Origin: CAZJGG01 sp964545475
Lineage (GTDB): Bacteria > Bacillota > Clostridia > Lachnospirales > JAISER01
Length of the DNA stretch: 48,818 nt
Assembly: GCA_964545475.1 (NCBI GenBank)
Contig: CAZJGG010000018.1
Span: 1-48,818 of the forward strand
Reading direction: 5' to 3'
The notes beneath the pieces are model-generated. The model did not search any database and was not told the origin of the DNA. It saw nothing but the letters and a program-made list of their open reading frames with translations. Below, piece after piece: positions 1-6,596 of this stretch; position 1 is the first letter of the stretch; each line of letters begins with the position of its first letter. Position numbers and translations under genes: made by a program.

Positions 1-530
1 AACAATGGGTAAAATGTGAGAACAAAAAATTCTGTTATCCAAATGACCGCTAAATAACCGCCTCTCACAAATTCCATAAACTGACCCCGCTCATTTATTA
101 AGCCCCATGTTCCTACTGAATTAAACATAACTATATCCTCAAAAAAGTATTTAGGCTGTAAAACACAACGTAATATCATGTAAGCTGTTATTTTAAAATC
201 TTTAATAAAATCATATTCAAACCCTAAAAGCATCAGTTCATACTTTGCAAAATTGTACCCGAAAAAACAGTTCCATTTTATATATGTACCTATTAATAAA
301 CCGCATATTACAAAAACAAAGCAATAATAATCCTTTGGAAGCTTTAGAATTTTTACTAAATATTTTACCGTTTCCCCCAAGGTATAAGCAAAGACCAAAA
401 AAACTGCCAAAAACATATAAATACTTGGCATTAGCTGCATTGCGTATACATAAATTGTGTTTAAAAAAGAACATAACAAAACCAACAACAAAAACATTAG
501 TATGTAACTTTTAAAATTTGTTCTATCCAT
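1..530 (-). CDS. Unrecognised membrane protein, 5' part only
   Basis: An open frame reads from an ATG at 530 down to the left edge of the window without a stop, giving the first 176 residues of a protein cut by the boundary. A purine-rich AAGGG lies about 8 nt before the ATG. The translation is rich in Leu, Phe, Val and Tyr. It has hydrophobic segments at about residues 9-30, 35-52 and 68-85, and a further one near the truncated end. Charged and aromatic stretches between about 90 and 155 probably form a loop. It is divergent from the next gene. I do not recognise the family, and no catalytic motif is visible. The uninterrupted frame, good start context and membrane-like composition support a real gene rather than a chance frame. 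Confidence 0.65.
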   Translation of the reverse strand, partial: MDRTNFKSYILMFLLLVLLCSFLNTIYVYAMQLMPSIYMFLAVFLVFAYTLGETVKYLVKILKLPKDYYCFVFVICGLLIGTYIKWNCFFGYNFAKYELMLLGFEYDFIKDFKITAYMILRCVLQPKYFFEDIVMFNSVGTWGLINERGQFMEFVRGGYLAVIWITEFFVLTFYPL

Positions 531-624
531 ATAATCAACCCTTATTAAATAATACAATGTATGTACAATTCAACGAATTTATTCATAAACGGTTTAATTA
601 TTGCAAGCTGGACGCTTTATATTA

Positions 625-653
625 TTGCATATATACGGCAAAGGCTGTATAAT
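625..653 (+). promoter_or_regulatory. Sigma-A promoter for the NifU-like/GGGtGRT operon
   Basis: TTGCAT at 625-630 and a perfect TATAAT at 648-653 are separated by exactly 17 bp. Transcription would start near 660. This rules out an ATG at 659 as the start of the downstream gene and favours the ATG at 698. Confidence 0.75.
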
Positions 654-697
654 AGATAATGGAAAGAAATGCAATGAAAATGAAAAGGGGTATTGCA

Positions 698-1390
698 ATG
701 ATTTATTCACACGAAGTTGAAAAGATGACTTGCGTTGCAAAAGGCGTTTGCCACGAATCCGCGCCTATTCCGCAAGAGGGAAAATGGCTGCCTGCAAAAG
801 AAGTTAAAGATATATCTGGGTTAACCCACGGTGTTGGCTGGTGTGCACCGCAGCAAGGCGCTTGCAAGCTTACGCTTAACGTAAAAGACGGCATAATTCA
901 AGAAGCTCTTGTTGAAACACTTGGTTGCTCCGGTATGACACATTCCGCTGCAATGGCATCTGAAATTTTACCGGGAAAAACTATTCTTGAAGCGTTAAAC
1001 ACAGATCTTGTATGTGATGCAATTAACGTTGCTATGAGAGAGTTGTTTTTACAAATTGCTTACGGACGTACTCAAACAGCGTTTTCTGAAGGTGGTTTGC
1101 CAATAGGCGCAGGTCTTGAAGATTTAGGTAAAGGGCTTCGCTCTCAAGTTGGCACAATGTACGGCACATTGGCAAAAGGACCAAGATATTTGGAGTTAGC
1201 TGAAGGTTATGTTACTAAAAACGCATTAAACGAGCAAAATGAAATTATCGGCTATGAATTCGTTCATTTAGGAAAAATGACGGAAATGATTAAAAAAGGC
1301 GTCGACCCGAAAGAAGCGTTTGAAAAAGCAAAAGGTACATACGGACGGTTCGACGAAGCGGCAAAAATCATTGACCCGCGCCATGAATAG
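698..1390 (+). CDS. NifU/IscU-like iron-sulfur scaffold protein (GGGtGRT partner)
   Basis: A 230-residue protein resembling the NifU/IscU-type scaffold proteins that are found next to GGGtGRT genes in anaerobic Firmicutes. Conserved-looking cysteines occur in GWCAPQQGACKL (about residues 46-57) and in TLGCSGMTHSAAMAS (about 75-89), where a U-type scaffold would place cluster ligands. The start at 698 is chosen because AAAAGGGG lies 7 nt upstream and because an in-frame ATG at 659 falls at or before the predicted transcription start. The gene ends in TAG and is followed after 12 nt by the GGGtGRT gene in the same frame. Assembly or carriage of an Fe-S cluster is inferred from family. The target protein is unknown. 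Confidence 0.8.
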   Translation: MIYSHEVEKMTCVAKGVCHESAPIPQEGKWLPAKEVKDISGLTHGVGWCAPQQGACKLTLNVKDGIIQEALVETLGCSGMTHSAAMASEILPGKTILEALNTDLVCDAINVAMRELFLQIAYGRTQTAFSEGGLPIGAGLEDLGKGLRSQVGTMYGTLAKGPRYLELAEGYVTKNALNEQNEIIGYEFVHLGKMTEMIKKGVDPKEAFEKAKGTYGRFDEAAKIIDPRHE

Positions 1391-1402
1391 GAGGAATATA
1401 GC

Positions 1403-2401
1403 ATGATTACATTTGAAGGTTATGAGAGAAGAATAGACAAAGTAAACGCTTGTTTAAAAGAATTCGGCATAGAATCTTTGGAGCAGGCGGAACAAATATG
1501 TAAAGACAAAGGTCTTGACGTTTACAACATGGTTAAGTCAATTCAACCTATAGCATTTGAAAATGCTTGCTGGGCATATGTTGCCGGTGCGGCTATCGCA
1601 ATTAAAAAAGGGCTTACAAAAGCAGCTGATGTTGCAGAGACTTTAGGTATTGGGCTTCAGGCATTCTGTATCCCGGGTTCTGTTGCAGAAGACAGAAAAG
1701 TTGGCATTGGTCACGGTAATTTGGCGGCTATGCTTTTAAGAGAAGAAACTTCATGTTTTGCATTTTTAGCTGGCCATGAATCTTTTGCAGCTGCAGAAGG
1801 CGCTATCGGTATTGCAAAATCTGCAAACAAAGTTAGAACAAAACCGTTAAAAGTTATATTAAACGGTTTAGGTAAAGATGCTGCGCAAATTATTTCAAGA
1901 ATAAACGGCTTTACATATGTTGAAACTAAATTTGATTATGGAACAGGTGAATTAAACGTTGTTAAAACAACTTCTTATTCACAAGGGGAAAGAAGTAAAG
2001 TTAACTGCTACGGCGCAGACGATGTTCGTGAAGGCGTTGCAATTATGCACAAAGAAGGTGTAGACGTTTCTATTACTGGAAATTCTACAAACCCAACTCG
2101 CTTCCAACATCCTGTTGCTGGAACATACAAAAAAGAACGCTATGAGCTTAATAAAAAGTATTTTTCTGTTGCTTCCGGAGGCGGCACAGGCAGGACTCTA
2201 CATCCAGACAATATGGCTGCTGGCCCTGCTTCATACGGTATGACAGATACAATGGGAAGAATGCATTCTGACGCTCAGTTTGCCGGCTCTTCCTCTGTTC
2301 CGGCTCACGTTGAAATGATGGGTTTTATAGGCATGGGTAATAACCCAATGGTTGGTGCTTCTGTAGCGGTTTCCGTTGCTATTGAGGAATCTTCTAAATA
2401 A
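1403..2401 (+). CDS. GGGtGRT family protein
   Basis: A 332-residue protein with the family-defining motif SGGGTGRTLHPD at about residues 258-269, followed by a Gly/Met/Ala-rich C-terminal part. The length fits the GGGtGRT family, which occurs in anaerobes next to NifU-like proteins and whose function is not established. The start has a strong GGAGGA site (1391-1396) seven bases upstream. It is the second gene of a two-gene operon and is followed by a clear intrinsic terminator. There is no signal peptide or membrane segment, so it is cytosolic. A shared role with the NifU-like protein in handling an Fe-S cluster is an inference from constant adjacency. Confidence 0.85.
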   Translation: MITFEGYERRIDKVNACLKEFGIESLEQAEQICKDKGLDVYNMVKSIQPIAFENACWAYVAGAAIAIKKGLTKAADVAETLGIGLQAFCIPGSVAEDRKVGIGHGNLAAMLLREETSCFAFLAGHESFAAAEGAIGIAKSANKVRTKPLKVILNGLGKDAAQIISRINGFTYVETKFDYGTGELNVVKTTSYSQGERSKVNCYGADDVREGVAIMHKEGVDVSITGNSTNPTRFQHPVAGTYKKERYELNKKYFSVASGGGTGRTLHPDNMAAGPASYGMTDTMGRMHSDAQFAGSSSVPAHVEMMGFIGMGNNPMVGASVAVSVAIEESSK

Positions 2402-2415
2402 TAATGGTATATTGT

Positions 2416-2452
2416 AAATGCTAGGGTTATAAACTCTAGCATTTATTTTTTC
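2416..2452 (+). terminator. Intrinsic terminator after the GGGtGRT gene
   Basis: The 9-bp arms AAATGCTAG (2416-2424) and CTAGCATTT (2436-2444) are extended by two more pairs around an AT loop, and are followed by a T-rich tract. Confidence 0.85.
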
Positions 2453-2558
2453 ATTTTATTAAAGTAGGCGGACCATACATTGTTATAAAATTGTAGTTTA
2501 TTTTTTTTTTATTTATGTTATAATAATTATGGAAAAATTTGATTTGAGGAGAGTACGT

Positions 2559-2975
2559 ATGTGTAATAACAATGAAGATATGGAAAAAAACAAGCAATGC
2601 TCTTGCTCTCACGGTCATGACGGTGATTGTGGCTGTGGCTGTGGTTGTGAGCATGAGGAGGATTTAGAAAAAGTAACTATTACGCTTGAGGACGGAACAG
2701 AAATAGAATGTGATGTTTTAGGGGTATTTGAAGTTTCTGAAAAAGAATATGTTGCGCTTTCTCCTGAAGATGAAGATGAAATTTTGTTTTTCAGATATGA
2801 AGACGATGAAGAAGGCTTTACAATGACGGACATAGAAACTGATGAGGAATATGAAGAAGTTTCTACTGCATTTTTTGAGGTTATATTGTCAGACGAGGAT
2901 TTTGAAGAAGATTTTGATGATGAGGAATATGATGACGAAGAAATCGACAGCGACGATTTTGATGATGAAGAATAA
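2559..2975 (+). CDS. DUF1292 (YrzB-like) acidic protein with Cys/His-rich N-terminus
   Basis: A 138-residue protein. Residues about 12-32 are dense in Cys, His and Gly (CSCSHGHDGDCGCGCGCEHE), which suggests metal binding. Residues about 36-95 match the DUF1292/YrzB pattern: TLEDGTEIECDVLGVFEV, then YVALSPEDEDEILFFRY. The last 30 residues are almost all Asp and Glu. The ATG at 2559 is chosen because GAGGAGAG lies just upstream. A further ATG at 2529 sits at the expected start point of a TATAAT at 2519-2524 and would lack a ribosome binding site. The gene stands alone between two terminators. DUF1292 has no established function. The Cys/His segment is additional to the domain. Confidence 0.8.
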   Translation: MCNNNEDMEKNKQCSCSHGHDGDCGCGCGCEHEEDLEKVTITLEDGTEIECDVLGVFEVSEKEYVALSPEDEDEILFFRYEDDEEGFTMTDIETDEEYEEVSTAFFEVILSDEDFEEDFDDEEYDDEEIDSDDFDDEE

Positions 2976-2988
2976 TATTTATTTATCG

Positions 2989-3022
2989 GGGATTAACATA
3001 CTTGTTAATCTCTTTGTTTTTG
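2989..3022 (+). terminator. Intrinsic terminator after the DUF1292 gene
   Basis: GATTAACA (2991-2998) and TGTTAATC (3003-3010), plus two further G-T/G-C pairs, form the stem with a TACT loop. TCTTTGTTTTTG follows. Confidence 0.8.
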
Positions 3023-3070
3023 TCTAATGAATATTAATAATACTATTTGCGCATTATAATTAGAGCAATT

Positions 3071-3153
3071 TGACAAAACATTAACAGGTGTGGAGCAGGA
3101 ACAGCAAACGATTCACCGCTGTTTTTGCGAACATAGCTGTTAATGTTTTTGCA
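3071..3153. repeat. Small palindromic element (hairpin-forming, about 80 bp)
   Basis: AAAACATTAACAG (3075-3087) is matched by its exact reverse complement at 3137-3149. A nested pair AACAGC/GCTGTT (3100-3105 and 3118-3123) continues the palindrome toward the centre. CTGTTAATGTTTTTGC occurs again at 3165-3180 as a direct copy of 3137-3152. The left end (3062-3087) also recurs with three mismatches in 26 nt at 35077-35102, so this may be the edge of a dispersed repeat. Confidence 0.55.
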
Positions 3154-3697
3154 AATAACTATAACTGTTAATGTTTTTGCATAATTTATATATTAGTATT
3201 ATATTTTAAATATATATAAGTTATATTTAACAATATTTATTAACATTTCAAAGTTATTACTTAGTATCATACTGTATTTAGTTATTTATTTGATTAAGTA
3301 TTGATAATACTATATATAAATATAATAAGTGTATTATATGTATTTATATATACAAATAGTATGGTAATGTTTTTGTTATTAATAATCAAATAGTATTATA
3401 TTGAATTTTATATAAATATACAAAGAGTAATAATTTAGTAAATATTAATTATTTGCGTTGTAAAAAAGTGCATATTTAGTATAAAAATAGGTAATATTTA
3501 ACAAAAAATGTATAATTATGTTTTTTTATATTAATAAGTCGTAATAACGCTTATTTTTCAATGTTATTTTCATTTGTCTAATTAATGTTGACAAATAGTT
3601 ATGTTCAAATATGACTAAATATTTCTTCATTAATTATAAAAAATGAGTTATTATAATTATGTATCTAATATATTAATTATGAAAAAGAGGTGTTTTA
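3154..3697. other. AT-rich non-coding stretch before the XRE gene
   Basis: About 540 bp of very AT-rich DNA with no convincing reading frame. The motif CAAATAGTAT(T) occurs at 3353-3362 and 3387-3397, and its reverse complement AATACTATTTG at 3039-3049. A short palindrome AGTATT-GAT-AATACT lies at 3297-3311. TTGACA at 3588-3593 and TATAAT at 3652-3657 are promoter-like, but neither has a well-placed partner. The XRE ribosome binding site AGAGGTG is at the right end. No DnaA-box cluster was recognised. Confidence 0.4.
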
Positions 3698-4111
3698 ATG
3701 AATAAGGACAAACTAAGAAAGATGATTGGCGATAATATCCGTAATGAGCGCATTAAGAGAAACCTGTCTATAGATGAGCTTGCGGAATTACTTGGGCTGA
3801 CATCTGGGTTTGTTGGGCTTATAGAAAGGGGTAAGCGAGGTGCGACTGCTCATACGCTATATAGATTGTCATCTGTATTAGATTTGCCCCTAGATAGATT
3901 CTTTGAAGAGACTGGGAGTTCTCTAAGTCTTAGAGAAAAAGAAAAGATAGATAAAAAAGAGGAGCCCATTATATCAAAGCGTTCTAAATTAAATAGTTTA
4001 ATTTATGATTTAAATGAGATTGAACTTGAATTTTTAATTTCAGTAGTAAAAAGCTATAAAACAACACAAAACCTTTTATTCGATGAAAAAGACGACGACG
4101 ACGAAGATTAA
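3698..4111 (+). CDS. XRE-family helix-turn-helix transcriptional regulator
   Basis: A 137-residue protein. Residues about 8-65 form a Cro/CI-type helix-turn-helix: IGDNIRNERIKRNLSIDELA, then LLGLTSGFVGLIERGKRG and YRLSSVLDLPLDRFF. The C-terminal half is a charged linker plus a short amphipathic segment (LIYDLNEIELEFLISVVKSY), ending in an Asp/Glu tail. There is no second sensory domain, so it is a small DNA-binding regulator whose signal is unknown. AGAGGTG precedes the ATG. The long AT-rich, palindrome-containing region upstream may carry its operator. It stands alone, with a probable terminator after it. Confidence 0.85.
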   Translation: MNKDKLRKMIGDNIRNERIKRNLSIDELAELLGLTSGFVGLIERGKRGATAHTLYRLSSVLDLPLDRFFEETGSSLSLREKEKIDKKEEPIISKRSKLNSLIYDLNEIELEFLISVVKSYKTTQNLLFDEKDDDDED

Positions 4112-4136
4112 AATATATAACAATATAAAACATCAG

Positions 4137-4177
4137 AACAGCTTTTTAGATTAAATTCTCAAATTGCTGTTTTTTTG
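4137..4177 (+). terminator. Probable intrinsic terminator after the XRE gene
   Basis: AACAGC and GCTGTT form the base of an imperfect hairpin with partial internal pairing, followed by seven T residues. Confidence 0.5.
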
Positions 4178-4187
4178 TTTTTATTTT

Positions 4188-4196
4188 TGATATAAT
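4188..4196 (+). promoter_or_regulatory. Extended -10 promoter for the ureohydrolase operon
   Basis: TGATATAAT is a TG-n extended -10 with a perfect TATAAT at 4191-4196. No good -35 lies 17 bp upstream, as is common for extended -10 promoters. It sits about 50 bp before the ATG at 4247. Confidence 0.55.
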
Positions 4197-4246
4197 AATG
4201 TGAGATATATAAATTAATGTGAGCTCTATATAAAGGGGGCAATAAA

Positions 4247-5251
4247 ATGGAAAAATTTCAAACAAAAGTTGAACAGCTTATTAAAGATTGCAAAACTTGG
4301 GCTGGACTTAATAAACCAGGTATTAGTGCTGATGATGCTGATTTAATTGTTTTATCTATACCTTATGACGGTGAATCCAACGACCGAAAAGGCTCTTACC
4401 TTGCGCCACAAGCCATAAGAGCAATAAGCGGCACCGTTTCGCCCACAAACGAATATTTTGAAAGTTTTTCACAATGCAAAATTTTGGACTTAGGAAATGT
4501 TAACGGTGAAAATAGAGATGTAATCTTTAAAAACACTGGGGAAATAATTAAAAAATTAATAAAAAAAGATAAATTTTTCTTTGTAATCGGCGGTGACCAT
4601 TCCATAACAATTCCTGTAGAAAAGGCAGTTAACGATGGGTTAGACGAGCAATTCGGAATTATTCATATAGATGCACATTTTGATCTTTGTGATTCTATTG
4701 GGGGGGATCAGCTTTCCCATGGTTCTACTCAAAGAAGAGCTTTAGAGCTATCTAACATAAAAAATACCGATAACATATTTTTTGTTGGTATAAGATCAAT
4801 AGAATTGGATGAAATGGACTTTTACTACCGAAACAATATTAACGTTATTACGGCTCGTGATATTTATTTAAAAGGTGTAGAATCTAGTCTTGAAATTATA
4901 AAAGAAAAAATGAGTAATTTTAATAAAATATATGTTACAATAGATATTGACTGTTTGGATATAGGCTTTGCAAGCGGTACTGGCAATCCGGAGGCAGGTG
5001 GTCTTACTCCAAGAGAGCTTTTAACTCTTTTAAGAGGGATTTTTGAGCTTAACGTTATAGGGTTTGATATTGTAGGCGTTGCACCCGAGCTGGACCCTGC
5101 GCTTTCAAGCGTTTATGCGGCGAGGAAAATAATAATGGAGTGTTTTTCACACTATTTTAGAAAGAGAGGGCTTTTGGACAGATATATTAACAATGACATG
5201 AACATTACAAAAATTAATCATATAGAATGGAGCGAATTAAATGAATATTGA
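4247..5251 (+). CDS. Agmatinase/arginase family ureohydrolase
   Basis: A 334-residue cytosolic metalloenzyme that hydrolyses a guanidino or related C-N bond. All binuclear Mn ligands are present: GGDHS (residues 115-119, ligand H118), DAHFD (142-146) and DIDCLD (233-238, replacing the usual DIDxxDP). E249 lies in GNPEAGGLTPREL. Agmatinase is the usual annotation for this length and motif set, but formiminoglutamase and guanidinobutyrase share the motifs, so the substrate is not fixed. The start is set by AAAGGGGGC upstream. Its last 11 nt overlap the start of the O-acetylhomoserine sulfhydrylase gene, indicating translational coupling. Confidence 0.8.
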   Translation: MEKFQTKVEQLIKDCKTWAGLNKPGISADDADLIVLSIPYDGESNDRKGSYLAPQAIRAISGTVSPTNEYFESFSQCKILDLGNVNGENRDVIFKNTGEIIKKLIKKDKFFFVIGGDHSITIPVEKAVNDGLDEQFGIIHIDAHFDLCDSIGGDQLSHGSTQRRALELSNIKNTDNIFFVGIRSIELDEMDFYYRNNINVITARDIYLKGVESSLEIIKEKMSNFNKIYVTIDIDCLDIGFASGTGNPEAGGLTPRELLTLLRGIFELNVIGFDIVGVAPELDPALSSVYAARKIIMECFSHYFRKRGLLDRYINNDMNITKINHIEWSELNEY

Positions 5252-6503
5252 CACAAAATGCATTCATTCAGGCTACAGGGCTAAAGATGGAGAACCCATT
5301 GTTATGCCCATTTGCCAAAGTACAACATATCGTTATGAATCATCAGACAAGCTAGCCGAACTTTTCGATTTGTCCAAAGAGGGGCATATATATTCAAGGA
5401 TATCTAATCCAACACTTGAATTTGTTGAAAAGAAAATCGCTGCTTTAGAGGGCGGAACAGGGGCTGTTTTGTGTTCATCCGGGCAATCTGCAATATTACT
5501 AGCTATTCTTAATATTTGTAGCGCCGGGGATCACATAGTTTGCTCTTCGGCTCTATATGGCGGAACTATGAATTTATTTAATGTAACAATGAAAAAAATG
5601 GGTATTTCTGTTTCGTATACAGACCCTTTGGCTTCTGAAAGTGAAATTGAAGAGTTGATTACAGATAAAACAAAAGCAATTTATGGTGAAACTTTATCAA
5701 ACCCAACACTTGTTGTTTTTGATTTTAACAAGTTTTCCAAAATTGCAAAAAAACACGGTATAGCATTAATTATAGATAACACTTTTCCAACTCCTATATT
5801 ATGTAGGCCCTTTGAACATGGAGCGGATGTTATAATACATTCCACAAGCAAATATTTTGACGGCCACGCAACAGTTCTTGGCGGTGTTATTATAGAAAGC
5901 GGAAAATTCAATTGGGCAAACGGCAAATATACGGAATTTACCGAGCCTGACCGGTCTTACCATGGGGTTGTTTATACAAAGGACTTTAAAGACTGCCCAT
6001 ACATAACAAAAGCAAGAGTTCAGTATTTGAGAGACACTGGTGCTGTTTTAAGCCCTTTTCAGGCATTTATTTTGAATATGGGAATGGAAACCCTTCATTT
6101 GCGAATGGAAAGACATTCTCAAAATGCTTTAGCTGTGGCAAAGTATTTGGAAAATCATCCTCAAGTTGAGTGGGTAAACTATCCAATGCTTGAATCAAAT
6201 AAGCAAAAAGAGCTTGTTAAAATGTATTTACCCAAAGGGGGAAGCGGTGTTCTGTCTTTCGGGCTTAAAGGTGGTAAACAAGCTGGGGTTAAATTTATGG
6301 ACAGCTTGAAACTGGCAAGTATTGTAACTCATGTTTCGGATGTTAGAACGTGTGTATTGCATCCGGCATCTACAACACATAGGCAACTTTCAGAGGAACA
6401 GCTTGTAGAGTCCGGGGTTCAGCCTGAACTTATAAGGCTATCTATCGGAATTGAAGATATTAACGATATAATTGAAGATATAGAACAGGCAATTACTTCA
6501 TAA
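5241..6503 (+). CDS. O-acetylhomoserine sulfhydrylase / PLP Cys-Met metabolism enzyme
   Basis: A 420-residue enzyme of the Cys/Met metabolism PLP family. The PLP lysine is K204 in STSKYFDGHA. D179 in LIIDNTF contacts the pyridine ring, YSRISNPT (51-58) binds phosphate across the dimer, and HPASTTHRQLSEEQL near the C-terminus is typical of the O-acetylhomoserine/methionine gamma-lyase branch. The length fits MetY (about 420-430). The expected reaction is O-acetylhomoserine plus sulfide (or methanethiol) giving homocysteine (or methionine). A methionine gamma-lyase cannot be excluded from sequence alone. The gene starts within the end of the ureohydrolase gene, so the two are translated together. 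Confidence 0.82.
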   Translation: MNIDTKCIHSGYRAKDGEPIVMPICQSTTYRYESSDKLAELFDLSKEGHIYSRISNPTLEFVEKKIAALEGGTGAVLCSSGQSAILLAILNICSAGDHIVCSSALYGGTMNLFNVTMKKMGISVSYTDPLASESEIEELITDKTKAIYGETLSNPTLVVFDFNKFSKIAKKHGIALIIDNTFPTPILCRPFEHGADVIIHSTSKYFDGHATVLGGVIIESGKFNWANGKYTEFTEPDRSYHGVVYTKDFKDCPYITKARVQYLRDTGAVLSPFQAFILNMGMETLHLRMERHSQNALAVAKYLENHPQVEWVNYPMLESNKQKELVKMYLPKGGSGVLSFGLKGGKQAGVKFMDSLKLASIVTHVSDVRTCVLHPASTTHRQLSEEQLVESGVQPELIRLSIGIEDINDIIEDIEQAITS

Positions 6504-6596
6504 TAACCATTAAATTTAGCTTGTAAATAGAATTCAATTATGATAGACTTGTTGTATTGCAATATTGTGACTGCACCTTTTCGAAAGGATAAATTT

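Noticed and set aside
659..697. Longer N-terminus of the NifU-like protein starting at 659
   Set aside because: A TATAAT at 648-653 puts the transcription start at about 660, and no ribosome binding site precedes 659. AAAAGGGG precedes the ATG at 698.
2842..3027. Plus-strand frame overlapping the end of the DUF1292 gene
   Set aside because: It is a shadow of the acidic repeat in another frame and runs into the terminator.
3154..3697. Replication origin in the AT-rich stretch
   Set aside because: No cluster of DnaA boxes and no dnaA, dnaN or plasmid rep gene nearby. The repeats are too few for iterons.
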